This document shows, piece by piece, positions 21,801-32,742 of a stretch of 64,000 nucleotides of DNA. The stretch lies in the NCBI GenBank assembly GCA_009733575.1, contig ML769396.1:325217-389216 (forward strand), given 5' to 3'. The DNA comes from Gymnopus androsaceus JB14. Lineage: Eukaryota; Basidiomycota; Agaricomycetes; Agaricales; Omphalotaceae. The notes under the pieces were generated by a model, which worked only from the letters and a program-made list of their open reading frames with translations, made no database searches and had not been told where the DNA came from. The stretch's first letter is position 1, and each line of letters opens with the position of its first letter. The position numbers were made by a program, and so were the translations under genes.

Positions 21801-23386
21801 TGTGATATGGATGTATGGAGCTGGTGATACTGCCAATCTCTTACTTAGCTATTTATATAGCAGTTGGTATACAGCAGTTTGGTATCTCGAGAATAATATT
21901 GCATACTATCGAAAGATTGGTTAGATTTGTTCGGTACTTCGAGAAGCTAGGTATGAGAACAACCTTGAATTAGGCATTTCAAGTTCCAACTAACATGCTT
22001 CTTTGAGCCACTGGCAGATGAGCTTCGAGAGGCAGCAGAGTACTAATGCTAGCTTTTGGCTATCTAGTGAACACACAATTTCGTTATAGCTTCCTTCAAG
22101 TTCCATAGATAACGGTGCTTGCCACACCGAATGCTCTAGAACCGGCATTCAGCAATTGGACCATGCCAGTGCCGTGTAATATACCCTTCTCGATCTAAGC
22201 CTTTCACAATTGTGACTCAAAATTTCAGCTTCTCATCCAGACTTTGAAGCCCCGTGTCAGTGCCGAACTAATATTTTTGCCTGAGGTTGGTGACCTTCAA
22301 GAAGCAGCAGTGCGAGCTTAGTAGTGAATACAAAATGTCCTTATACTAGCATAGCTAACGGTGCTTGCCACTCCGAATGCTCTAGAGCCGGTGTATTTGC
22401 AAGCAGAGTGGATAGAGTAAGAATGGTAGATGACACTGATAGTATAAGTAGAGGTTAACAGATAGAGAATTGACATACTATGGTTTGGCGTACAGATAGT
22501 TCAACCTATCATTGAAAATAATGTATCTAGTACTACGGTACTTGCGAGTCTATTCCCTGCGCATTTGCCAGGCCTTATATTAGGTGAACTGAACGCACAT
22601 ATTCACAGTGACTCGGATCATGTTCAGTGTCCGGTGTGAAAAGTGTGTCTGGAAAGAGACACTTGTTGACGAAATCATCTGACTGTTTTAAAAAGCAGTA
22701 GCAGGGTCTGATGGAGCGGAAAGTTATGAGTCCGTTAACACTATTGGGCTTTGAGTTGTTGAGGAGCGTTTGAGATAGAGTGTAAACTCTGAGTCAGAGT
22801 CCGAGCTAACCTCGACTCGCATCTAGCGTCAGGCAGATAACCCCCAGCATGAATAAAAGTCATGCTATTTCCATTCTTGTCAATCTTTTCGAGATCGATA
22901 GTGAGTTTCTTCGGGTTGTGTTCCGTGATACGTGAACTAGAATCAAGGCAGATACACTTCGAGAAGCTGTTGGGAAGTAGCAGAGTAGTCTTAGTAGGTA
23001 TGCTAAATACGTTTACGATTGTGACCCCAAACTTATAGCTCCTTAGCGTACTTTGAAGCCCGATGAACCGAAATTTTGGAGGCAAATAAACTTCGAGAAG
23101 TGTTTGGGAAGCAGCAGAGTAGTCTTAGTAGGTATGCTGAATACGTTTACGATTGTGGCCCCAAACTTTTAGCTCCTTAGCGTTGAAGCCCCGTGTCAGC
23201 GCCGAATCGTAATTTTTGAGGCAGATGAACTTCGAGAATGCAGCAGAGTAGTGCTAGCTTCGTGGTGGTGAATCAGGATACGAAAATTATTAGTTTTTCC
23301 TTCCTACAGCACAAGCTGCACAATGGCTTGGCACTTTCATTCCCATAGTTTAAGAACCTGCCTAGATCGATCTACTAAGGCTAAAC
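21801..23386. promoter_or_regulatory. Divergent upstream region with degenerate tandem repeats
   Basis: This 1.6 kb separates the start codons of the RiPP-type precursor (minus) and the UstYa gene (plus). It is built from diverged repeats. One unit of about 138 bp (ACTTCGAGAAG...GCAGCAGAGTAGT...TTTACGATTGTG) occurs at about 22956 and 23089 with weaker copies at about 22022 and 22290. Another motif (GGTGCTTGCCAC.CCGAATG) occurs at 22110 and 22367. The minus-strand ORF 22741-23085 lies across these repeats and is not supported as a gene. Confidence 0.5.
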
Positions 23387-24367
23387 ATGCCCTTTCAGCC
23401 CAAGATGAGAGAGACCCAAGTTTACGAGCCGCTCCTAGTAGACGACGAGGGATATGATCGACTGGTCGAAACAAAGCCTGAGTGTGACCATAGCTCCCTG
23501 TGCAGAACCATATACTACCTTTCGGGGTAATATTTGTCCTCCTGCTCTCGAACTTGGTATTTCTCGGAAAATTGGTTTACACAAATCATTCTTTGGAGCC
23601 ATTCCTCCTCTATTGTGCGTTTTTTGCTTGAATCCAATATTGAGCGTTTCCTGAACCTGGAGCCTTTTAGCCCCTGCTCAGGACGCAGTAGAATATGAAA
23701 TTGTCAAATTTCACTCGGGACCGTTGAACAACGAAACGGACGACATATACAGCTTGCCGCCTTCCCCAGAAGTTGACCAGGCCTGGCGCGATCTTTATGA
23801 AGGTGAGTACGAGACATACTTTACCCAAATTGACTGATGACCGTGATTCCAGTAGGTGCCGTCGTCGTCACGGCTGACATTGCATCAAGAGTTGTGAATC
23901 GTACTGAAATGAAGGACGATCAGTATGTCTTTGGCATCGACGTCTTCCACCAACTTCATTGTCTAGTACGTTGTCCTTTACGATTCCTGAAAAAAAAATT
24001 ATAACATATCATTCGCGGTTTAGAACAAGATTCGGAAAGCTTTGAGTCCAGGTGAATCAGATTCCTTCCTTCCAGCCATTGGAAATTTGAAGTTTTCTAA
24101 CCTTCACCAGATTACTATGGAAGCAGCATTACCGAGAGCAAAGAAGTTCACGAAGTTCACATGACCCATTGCTTGAACTCAATCCGCCAGTCACTGCAAT
24201 GCAGTGGGGACATCAGTCCGATACCTTTCAATGTACAACCCTTCAAGTTTTCATCTAAATCTTTGTTCCTACCTACATTCAATGTGCTTCATAGCTGCCG
24301 CAATTTTGGAAAGATTCAAGAGTGGACTAGAGAGAGGTGGACAGGTGAACCCCTTGATCTACAGTAA
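23387..24367 (+). CDS. UstYa-like (DUF3328) protein, candidate peptide-cyclising oxidase
   Basis: UstYa-family proteins are membrane-anchored and take part in oxidative cyclisation of fungal RiPPs such as ustiloxin, cyclochlorotine and asperipin. The N-terminus (MPFQPKMRETQVYEPLLVDD) is typical. A transmembrane stretch (VIFVLLLSNLVFLGKLV) is encoded at about 23530-23580 but in another frame, so an intron with an unusual donor or an indel lies near 23465. Later exons are well defined: about 23671-23802 (LPPSPEVDQAWRDLYE), 23856-23965, 24024-24051 and 24111-24367. They carry the two family motifs, HQLHC and HMTHC, each HxxHC, and the conserved ending LHSCRNFGKIQEW. The gene is divergent from the repeat-containing precursor. 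Beyond the N-terminal uncertainty the frame is open. Confidence 0.8.
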
Positions 24368-24512
24368 ATAAGTAGGTCATACATCAATGAGAGGGCAGCG
24401 AATGCGCCGAATCCAAGGGGGTCCAAAAAAAATTAATTTCGTGTGTTCTTTCATCGATTACTGCGACGAAGTAACACTGGCAACCGGCGGGCTATGGCTA
24501 TGGCTACCAATT
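24368..24512. repeat. Junction where duplication unit 2 resumes
   Basis: From 24445 (GTTCTTTCATCGATTACTGCGACG) the sequence again follows unit 1. The same motif is present at 19801, so the RiPP-type locus is bounded by two copies of this stretch of about 40 bp. Confidence 0.7.
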
Positions 24513-25922
24513 TTACTCATTCAACTTCAACAGTCCAATCGCCGTCTCCCTCGTAAACTGTCTCATTTCCTCCCTCGTCAACACCCGCCCCTCCTCAAGC
24601 TCATTGAGAAACGCCTTCCCATCCTCCATCTGTACAAACGGATAATCGATTGAATACATCATCCTCTCCAAACCAATCTCCTTCCGATGGAATTCAAGGA
24701 GGGAAGGGTTGAACGAGCCGGAGCAGGTTTCCCAGATATTGGTGTGGAAGTAGGTTGAGACATTGAGGAGCATGGGCATTCCATTGGATTTTTGTTCCGC
24801 AAGGGCTATTGGTACATCATGTATTAGTTTGAAGAAAGATGTACACCGACGTAGTGCGTACATTTGTCAATACGATCCAAGTCGGAGGGAATACGTTCTC
24901 CCATATGACCTACGATGACTTTTAAAGTCGGGAAACGAATGTGCGGCGTAGACATCAGAGAGGGAAAGAAAGAACACAGGTAGAGAGAAGCCACTCACTC
25001 AAAGACTCCATTCGTACACAACCCCAAAACATGAGTTGACAGCGTTGCAGAGAATTCTTGTGCAGGGCCTTTTAACCACGGCACTTGGTTGTAGAAAAGA
25101 GTCGATATAGGTGCAATATTGTTCCGAGGGTGAAAGTAAACTGGAACATCAAGCTCGGTGACTGTCTCCCAGAATACGTCGTACTCTGGCTGATAGAAGA
25201 ACAGAAGTGTATCTGTGCGTAGATGACATTGTTGATGAGAGCAAGTTTCAGAGCATTGTCAGTACATACACCATACTTACCATTAGTCTGCTGATAATCA
25301 TTAACCAGTGCTCCCAGGAATCCCAGTTCTTGTACATGCCCGTCTCAACTCTACTGCCGCTGCAGAAGCATTGTGCATTGAGAGGGCAGCGAATGCGCCG
25401 AATCTCCCGGTGATGTTCGGGTGGAAGACGTCATTGTATATCTGAGCAGCGAGCTGGTTGTTAAGGCTGATTGCCATTGACTCGGCAGTGGCTGGGTCGG
25501 AGATTCCTTGGATGCAGGGGGAGGAGCAGGAGAGGGCCATCTATATGCAATGAATAAAAGCATTAAAGATCAATACATTATGTAGACTTACAAAATCGAC
25601 GCCGTTCTCATCCATACGAGTAAGTCGTTGATCATAGATATCAAAGAGGTCAGAATTGAGCTCTGCGACGGTTAAACCGGCTTCTGGAACACTGAGCACA
25701 GCAGTATGCATTGGTACGCCACGATCATAGTATTGATATAACTCACTTTACACTCAACTCTGGAATGGTCCATGCCTCTTCTATAGCGATAGAGCCTTTT
25801 CCTGTATCGTGCCATTTTATTTTGTGGGTATCGGCGCGCTTTGAGGAGACAGAAGTGATAAAATACAGTGTGTGGAGCAGTGCCAGTGCGATAGCCGACA
25901 TTTGTCCTCGAAGAAAAATCAT
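24513..25922 (-). pseudogene. Amidohydrolase copy 2, near-identical to copy 1 but with a 1-bp frameshift
   Basis: Exon order and splice sites equal copy 1. In exon 3 the plus strand reads GTACATGCCCG where copy 1 has GTATGGCCCG, one extra base, which turns RRAIQELGF into an early stop (RRACTRTG...). All other exons stay open, including the end GLLKLNE. Because the rest is nearly identical to copy 1, this is either a very young pseudogene or a base-calling error. Confidence 0.8.
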
Positions 25923-26937
25923 GCTAAAATAGTAGCAAGATGTTAGTAAAGCAGTTGATGAAACTTTTTAAGGGTTTTTATACCTACCTAGTTCGCAAAT
26001 ATGTCAAGGACTTCGCGGAAAACTGCGGCCATTGAATAAAACTGATACGTTCGGTAAAACTGGACTAAACTCATCGTTAGCACTTACAGCCTCAAGATCA
26101 GTAAACGAGTGCCTGGAGGTTTTCCAGCAGATATTGTAGCATGATTATTCCCAAGACTTATGGAACAGTTTGATTTTTTAAACCTCTAGTCCTATGAATA
26201 CATTTCCTTCAATTTTGACCCGATATCGTCAATGATCAACTTACCTGTGGCGAACCTGTGGGCTGCTTTTAGCGCAAGCTTTTTCATAGCTGTGACAGGA
26301 ATCTGCAGATGCAGTGCAATTAGCAGAGCGCAGAGCGCGCATGGTTGATATCATTGTCGAAGTTGGAGGATGAAACGGGTAAACGCACATCTGCGGGATC
26401 ATATGATGCCAGGAAGGGCATGTATATGGCGAATCATCTCAACTGAGAACATTATCGCTATGTTTCTGGTCCCATAAACATCATCATTTAACCCGATTAT
26501 CCATTAATTTTCTGGATGAGTGAAGAATCTCTGACATTCTCAGTGAGAGTAATGCGCCAGATGCTTTCCAAAGATTGATTTGCTAACTGGTATCATACCA
26601 TGAAGATCTAACAAGTTATTAAAGATCACCCAGACTAAGATAGCAAAAAGATTTATAGAAAACTAGACCACAATACGACGCGGAATCTCATTGACATACA
26701 GTACTAACCTTAAAAATCACATCCAATGGTGTCCTTTACCAATCTCTCCAGTAGACCTAATTGCCTCGAAAATTCAAATGATTATTTTTAGTTCTTTTTC
26801 GAGGAGGTTGTGTTCGATTGAGTTCCCCTGGACAAAATTATTCGCACGAACACTCTGATTTCGGTTGTATCCATCATTGCATTTCGATTTCGGGTATCCG
26901 GCCCTACTGCACTGATACAGGCGCTAGAATAACTAAT
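25923..26937. repeat. Upstream region of amidohydrolase copy 2 (partner 18361-19382)
   Basis: It is nearly identical to the region upstream of copy 1. No gene is visible. Confidence 0.75.
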
Positions 26938-27467
26938 TCATTGGTCCAAGGGGTATGTAAAAATAAAAATATTCCCATCACGTTGTCTTTGGGGTTTATT
27001 TGAGCTGGGAAGCTCTATATTGGCATATTTTTCCCGATTTTATTCAGATTTATACTGTTTATACAGCCTCCGTCCTAAAAATCTGAGGGGAGGGGGGTCT
27101 GTTCCAAAGAAAAAAAATGAAAATGATGCACAATGGCTCAATTGATTAAGAATAAGCCTTAAGGTCAGAGAAAAAAATCATTTTATTTCCCACTAAAGTT
27201 CATATGTTGCAGGAATGACTGACTCTAGACATAAATGGACTTCATATTTGGATCCAAAACTCATTTACACCCCAAAACAACATGATGTCAAAAAAAATAA
27301 CATACTCCTTGCATTGGTCACTGTGAATTCAGGTGGAGAAAGTTGATTCAGAGATGCAGGACTCAATCAAAGACAACCCCCTCAAAAAAGAGTTAAAACA
27401 AATTTTCGAGGCAATTAGGTCTACTGGAGAGATTGGTAAAGGACACCATTGGGTACCCTTCCTGTGT
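26938..27467. mobile_element. Dispersed repeat copy without the nested MITE
   Basis: This is the partner of 20411-21540; it carries the empty site for the TA-flanked MITE. No coding potential is seen. Confidence 0.65.
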
Positions 27468-28900
27468 GAACACTCAGGTTTTCCTAATGTGGTGCATTGC
27501 TCTCACTGAGAATGTCAGAGATTCTTCACTCATCCAGAAAATTAATGGTAATCAGGTTAAATGATATAAGGAACCAGAAACATAGTAACAATGCTCTCTG
27601 GTTTTGAGATGATCCACCATGTACACATATGCCTTCCCTGGCATCATTGATGCAATGGAGACCTGCAAGACTCCAGGAGCTTCTGCATCTGCCAGTGATG
27701 TCAATATTTGAACGCTCAAGCTGTTGGGTCATGGTGATGTACAGTGTTCACAAGTGTCTTAATATCAAGGTACCAAGCTCAGGTCCCCAAACAATTGAAG
27801 TCCCTTAATTGCGGTGAACTGTTTGAACTATATGTGTTACATGGTGATATGCGCCCTTGATGCGCCCATTGACATCTTGCACAATCTTTTAACAATGCCA
27901 GATCACGAGCATTTCTTTTAATACTTATTTCAAGCTTGTTATAATGTTTGTCTAGACAAGTTAATGAGCACACTGATTTGGGGACGCTCTGTTGTTCCGA
28001 CTGGTTTTGAGTGGGCTAAGGTTATTATGTTACTGTACCTAGTTATCCTATCCTACGGAAATAGCCAACTCAGAATGATAGGAAAAATGAGAGCGCGAAA
28101 CGAAATCCATGCCGAAATCAAAATGATATGTTCGAGCATAGGGGAGACCTGGGAGACTAAAGTAAATCTTTGTGATATTCGTTTGGGGTGTCTTGCTAGC
28201 GTGGGAGTTATTTACTCGGAGTTGGAAGTTCAGTGCCGGCCACCGTTGATTGTCAGCGGTCCGCCAATGATCACTGCAAGCCAGCGCTATCCAAACTCAG
28301 CCAGTGACCTCCATCCTCCTCCATCGTTCTTCATTGCGACTTGCGCTGGGTCGCGTGATTTTACTGTTCTGGTCATGAATTTTCTTCGTAATCGTGCCTT
28401 TCTTCTTTGTTGATATTCTGAATCTCTGCGCTCTCGTATCAATGTCCTAACTTCCTTGTCTCTGAATCGCTGAATACTTCCAAAGCGCAAATCCACGGCA
28501 ATCTGGACTTTTCCTAATAATATTGAAAACTTTTCTAAACACATCCATCCCCCAAACAACACTTAATTTCAATGAGGCTGAGGTGCAAAAAAATAGATAT
28601 GAAAGGATATGTTTCGGGCTTGGTACGCTGTCCATGCTATGTACCTTTGGAATAAACTGACGAAAAAATTTCATCTTTAGGTATCCGTCTGCATCAAGCA
28701 AAATTTCCATTCTCATATTTTACAGGACTTTCATCCATACAGGAGTAGCGGAATTATGCATTCTTGGTGCCTCTTTCAGCAGCACTTCGACTTACGCGCT
28801 AGCTTTGTCTCATCAGGAGCATTCTGTACATACCAATTCATTCTTCCTCATCACCTTATGCGATCGCCATGGTACTCTCGGGAATTGGTTTCCACTGAAG
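27468..28900. other. Repeat-derived intergenic region with a VNX1 exon fragment
   Basis: 27497-27650 is an inverted, diverged copy of 18843-18990. Around 28170-28225 the sequence TTTGTGATATTCG...TTAGCGTGG-like matches VNX1 exon 1 near 13630. The ORFs at 27964-28413 and 28287-28716 show no domain. I see no complete gene. Confidence 0.5.
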
Positions 28901-29720
28901 TCAGGTAATGCCAATGATTTCTGTTGCTGACTTCACTGATGCATTATCCTGGCAGGTGAACTTCAATGGCCTTCATTGACATTGTGGGCATATGGTAAGT
29001 CTTTGATCGACGGTTTCCACTGACTTTCATTGACTGTCCACTATTTTTCCCAGTAAACTTCAACGGTTTTTGTCAAGTACAGAAGGTAGGACCAGTGGCT
29101 TTCGCTGACTTTTCATTGCTTATAGGGCAACATTCGGCGGTTTTCATCGGAGTTATGGGCGTATGAGAGGTCGGGATCAATGGCTTTTCCTGACTGGCCA
29201 TTACTTTTATAGGTGAAGTCCAATGGTTTTCATTGGTATTTGGTGTCTGAAAGGTGATGGCTTTTTCTGACTTTCTGCTGGTTTTTCAGGTGAGTTTCAA
29301 CGGGTTTCATTGAAATTGCAAGTGCATAACAGGTATGTGAATGTCGCCGGTTTTTACTGGATGTATAGCGCAAGTAAAGGTGAGGAACCGATAGTTTTTA
29401 TACGTTAAACTGACGGCTTCACTGATGATTCCCCCGTTTTAGTATGCGAACATCACCGGTTTTCGTTGGATGTACAGCGCAAGTAAAGGTGGGGAACCGA
29501 CGGGTTTGATACCTTCAACTGACGGCTTTCACTGACGATTCCATATTTTAGTACATGGTTTTCGTCGGTTTTCATTGGGGGTGCAGCGATATTGTAGGTG
29601 AGGATCCGATGGTTTCTGCTGCTTAAACCACCAGCTTTTGCTGATGATCCACTCTTTTAGTATATGAATGTCACCGGTTTTCATTGGAGGTACAGCTATA
29701 GTGTAGGTGAAACCTCAATG
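28901..29720 (+). repeat. Array of about eight diverged exon/intron-like modules
   Basis: Units of about 105-110 bp each hold a core such as GTCACCGGTTTTCATTGG and end with a textbook 3' splice region (CTGAT or CTGAC, then TTTTAG or CAG). In the last four units the exon-like part is 46 nt long. Translated, the cores resemble N-x-N-G-F-H-W or N-V-x-G-F-H-W. The 46-nt length does not keep frame, early units contain stops, and no start or signal peptide is visible, so this may be a decayed gene. Confidence 0.55.
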
Positions 29721-29952
29721 GTTTTTATCAAGGATGTTGACTTAGGAAGGGTTGTAGTTAGATTTATTGTAGTTTCTATTTAATTTCTTTTGTCGGTGTA
29801 CAACAGCGAAAGTCAGTGCCAACCACTGGCTTTGGCTATTCGCTGAATGTCAGCCGATGTACTTCATTGAAGTCCGGCGGTGGCAAGGGAAACTTCACTG
29901 GCTGCCGTTGGTTTTCGACAATGTTTCACAGTCCGCGTGTATTACTGTAGCG

Positions 29953-30078
29953 TGGAAGAAATCGAAAGCGGAGGGAAGACAGCTCCGCATTTCTTACAAT
30001 TGGCTGCTGGCCAGGGCGTGATCTTCTTCCTCTTCTTGTTGAGTGCGATTCCGTTGAGTTACTTTACAGGTCTATTAG
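29953..30078 (+). pseudogene. VNX1 exon-1 fragment
   Basis: GCGTGGAAG... to TTGAGTTACTTTA matches VNX1 13660-13790, covering the helix before alpha-repeat 1 (GVIFLLSLLSVIPLSYF in the parent). It has lost the flanking parts and lies just downstream of amidohydrolase copy 3, like the intact VNX1 relative to copy 1. Confidence 0.8.
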
Positions 30079-30189
30079 CGGATGGTACCTAATGATATCA
30101 GTAAAACGTACGTTGGCCTTTGCAATGTTCTTTCATCATCAATTAAGTACTGCGACAAAGTAACAAGCGGCAGGCTATTGATACCGATT

Positions 30190-31558
30190 CTACTCATTCA
30201 ACTTCAACAGCCCAATCGCCGTCTCCCTTGTGAACTGTCTCATTTCCTCCTTCGTCAACACTTGCCCCTCCTCAAGCTCATCAAGAAACGCCTTCCCAAC
30301 CTCCATTTGTATGAACGGATAATCAATTGAATACAACATCCTCTCCAACCCAATCTCCTTCCGATGGAATTCAAGGAGAGAAGGGTTGAACGAGCCGGAA
30401 CAGGTTTCCCAGATGTTGGTGTGGAAGTAGGATGAGACGTTGAGGAGCATGGGCATTCCATTCAATCTTTGTTCATTAAGGGCTATCGGTGAAATATCAG
30501 TTTGAAGAAGAATTTACACCGACATAGTGCGTACCTGTGTCAATGCGAGCCAAATCGGAGGGAATACGTTCTCCCATATGACCCACAATGACTTTCAAAG
30601 TCGGGAAACGACTGTGCAGTGTGGACATCAGAGAAGGAAAGAAACCGCTCAAGTAAAGAAAAACCGCTCACTCAAAGACACCATTCGTACACAACCCCAA
30701 AACATGGTTTGACAACGTTGCGGCATATTCTTGTGCGGCGGTTTTTAACCACGGCACTTGGCTGTAGAAAAGAGTCGATATGGGTGCGACATTGGTCCGA
30801 GGGTGAAAGTAAATTGGAACGTCAAGCTCGGTGACTGTCTTCCAGAATACGTCGTACTCTGGCTGATAGAAGTATAGAAGTGTATCTGTGTATAGATGCC
30901 ATCGTTTTTAGAACAAATTGTTGGTACATATACCGTAGTTACCATTATCATTTCCACTCTGCTGATAATCATTAACCAGTGCCCCCAGGAATCCCAATTC
31001 TTGTACGGCCCTTCTCAATTCAACTGCCGCTGCAGAAGCATTGTGCATTGATAGGGCAGCGAATGCACCGAATCTCCCGGTGATGTTTGGGTGGGCAGAC
31101 TCATTGTATATCTGAGCAGCGAGCTGGTTGTTGACGCTGATTGCCATTGACTCAGCAGTGGCTGGGTCGGAGATGCCTTGGATGCAGGCGGAGACGCAGG
31201 AAAGGACCATCTATATGCATTGAATAAAACAGTAAGGATCAATACAATATGTAGACTCGGAAGGACTCGCAAAATCGACGCCGTTCGCATCCATACGAGT
31301 AAGTCGTTGGTCATAGATATCAAAGAGCTCAGCATTGAGCTCTGCGACTGTCAAACCTGCGATTGTGTCTCCTCCTGTTCCTATGGTACTGAATTCTGGA
31401 ATGGACCATGCCTCTTCTAGAGCGATAGAGCCTTTCCCTGTATCGTGCCATTTTATTCTGCGGGTATCCGCGCGCCTTGAGGAGGTAGAAGTGACCATAT
31501 TAAGCGTATGGAGCGCCAGTGCGATAGCCGACAATCGTCCTCGAAGCAGAAAAATCAT
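30190..31558 (-). CDS. Secreted amidohydrolase-2 family protein, copy 3, 379 aa
   Basis: Five exons (31558-31271, 31210-30943, 30885-30672, 30611-30535, 30482-30190) give an uninterrupted protein. It differs from copy 1 in two ways. The first intron of copy 1 is absent, and the corresponding residues (STIGTGGDTIAGLT) are coding. The next intron starts with GCGAGT instead of GTAAGT, a GC-AG intron if it is spliced. Catalytic motifs IEEAW-like (ALEEAW), YFHPR, GHMGE and SIDYP are intact, as is the N-terminal signal-like segment. It is diverged enough from copies 1 and 2 to be an older paralogue. Confidence 0.85.
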
Positions 31559-32499
31559 GCTGAATTAGGAGCACGACGTTGGTAGAGCAGTTAATGAGAC
31601 CTTTTAAGGGCTTTTATACCTATCCAGTTTGTAAATAGGTCAAGGACTTTGCGGAAGGAAAGCTGTGGGAACTGGTAGCAAAACTCATCGCTAGTACAGG
31701 ATGAATAAACGAGTGCCTGGAGGTTTGCCAAAGGTGGCTTGGGAGATGTGGCGAGCCATGTAGCCATACTGAAGCATGGTTATTCCCAAGACCTTCGGTT
31801 TGATATATTACGCCTCGAATACACCTCCTTCAATTTTAACTTGGTATCGTCCATGGTCAACTTCTAGTTAGTACGGGATGAGTAAACGAGTGCCTGGAGG
31901 TTTGCTTGGGAGATGTGGCGAGCCATGTAGCCATACTGAAGCATGGTTATTCCCAAGACCTATGGATAACGGTTTGATATATTACGCCTCTAGCCTGCGA
32001 ATACACCTCCTTCAATTAACTTGGTATCCTCAATGATCAACTTCTCCTCCTTTACTAATATACTTATGTCGGACCTATGGCTGTTTTTAGCGCAAGCTTG
32101 CGGCCATTGAATCTAGAACAGGTACGTTCAGTAAAAATGGACTAAACTCACCGTTAGCACTTACAGGATGAGTAAACAAGTGCCTGGAAGTTTGCTGAAG
32201 CATAGTTATTCTCCCAAGACCTATGGATAACGGTTTAATATAACGCCTCTAGTCTCATGAATACACTTCCATCAACTTTAACTCGGCATCTTCAATGATC
32301 AACTTACCTGTGGCTGCTTCTAGCGCAAGCTTTTTGATGCAGTGCGTAGCTGTAACAGTTATCAGAGCGCGCATAGTCGACGTCATTGTCAAAGTTGGAG
32401 GATGAAACGGAAGTAAACACACATCCAACGGATCGTCAGTGAGTGTATATTCGAGTCTGCCTAGGGGAGACTACTTGAAGTAATTTTTGTAATATTCAA
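31559..32499. repeat. Promoter-side repeats upstream of amidohydrolase copy 3
   Basis: A block of about 170-290 bp spacing (GAGTAAACGAGTGCCTGGAGGTTTG, then GGTTATTCCCAAGACC, then TACACCTCCTTCAATT) is present three times, at about 31700, 31878 and 32168. Related single copies lie upstream of copies 1, 2 and 4. No gene is visible. Confidence 0.7.
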
Positions 32500-32590
32500 T
32501 TGGGGTAGCGTGGAAAAAATTGGAAGAGGAGTTTCGCATTCTTTACAGGCCAGGGCGTGATCATCCTCCTCTCCTTGCTGAATGTGTTAG
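32500..32590 (+). pseudogene. Second VNX1 exon-1 fragment, strongly decayed
   Basis: GCGTGGAAAAAATTGGAAGAGGAG...CCAGGGCGTGATCATCCTCCTCTCCTTG follows the same VNX1 part as 29953-30078 with an internal deletion. It lies downstream of amidohydrolase copy 4. Confidence 0.7.
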
Positions 32591-32742
32591 CCATGATACC
32601 TTTTTAAAAATAAGAATCGGATCAAATATATATCCGCAATACAACATCTTTGAGTACATTGCATTTTCAAAAGATTCATAGCTTTAGGACCAGCAATGTT
32701 CTTTCTAATCGATGAAGGAACAAGCAGCTATGGCTACCCATT

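Noticed and set aside
22741..23085. 114-aa minus-strand ORF between the precursor and the UstYa gene
   Set aside because: It spans the degenerate upstream repeats and is not conserved between repeat units; no domain.
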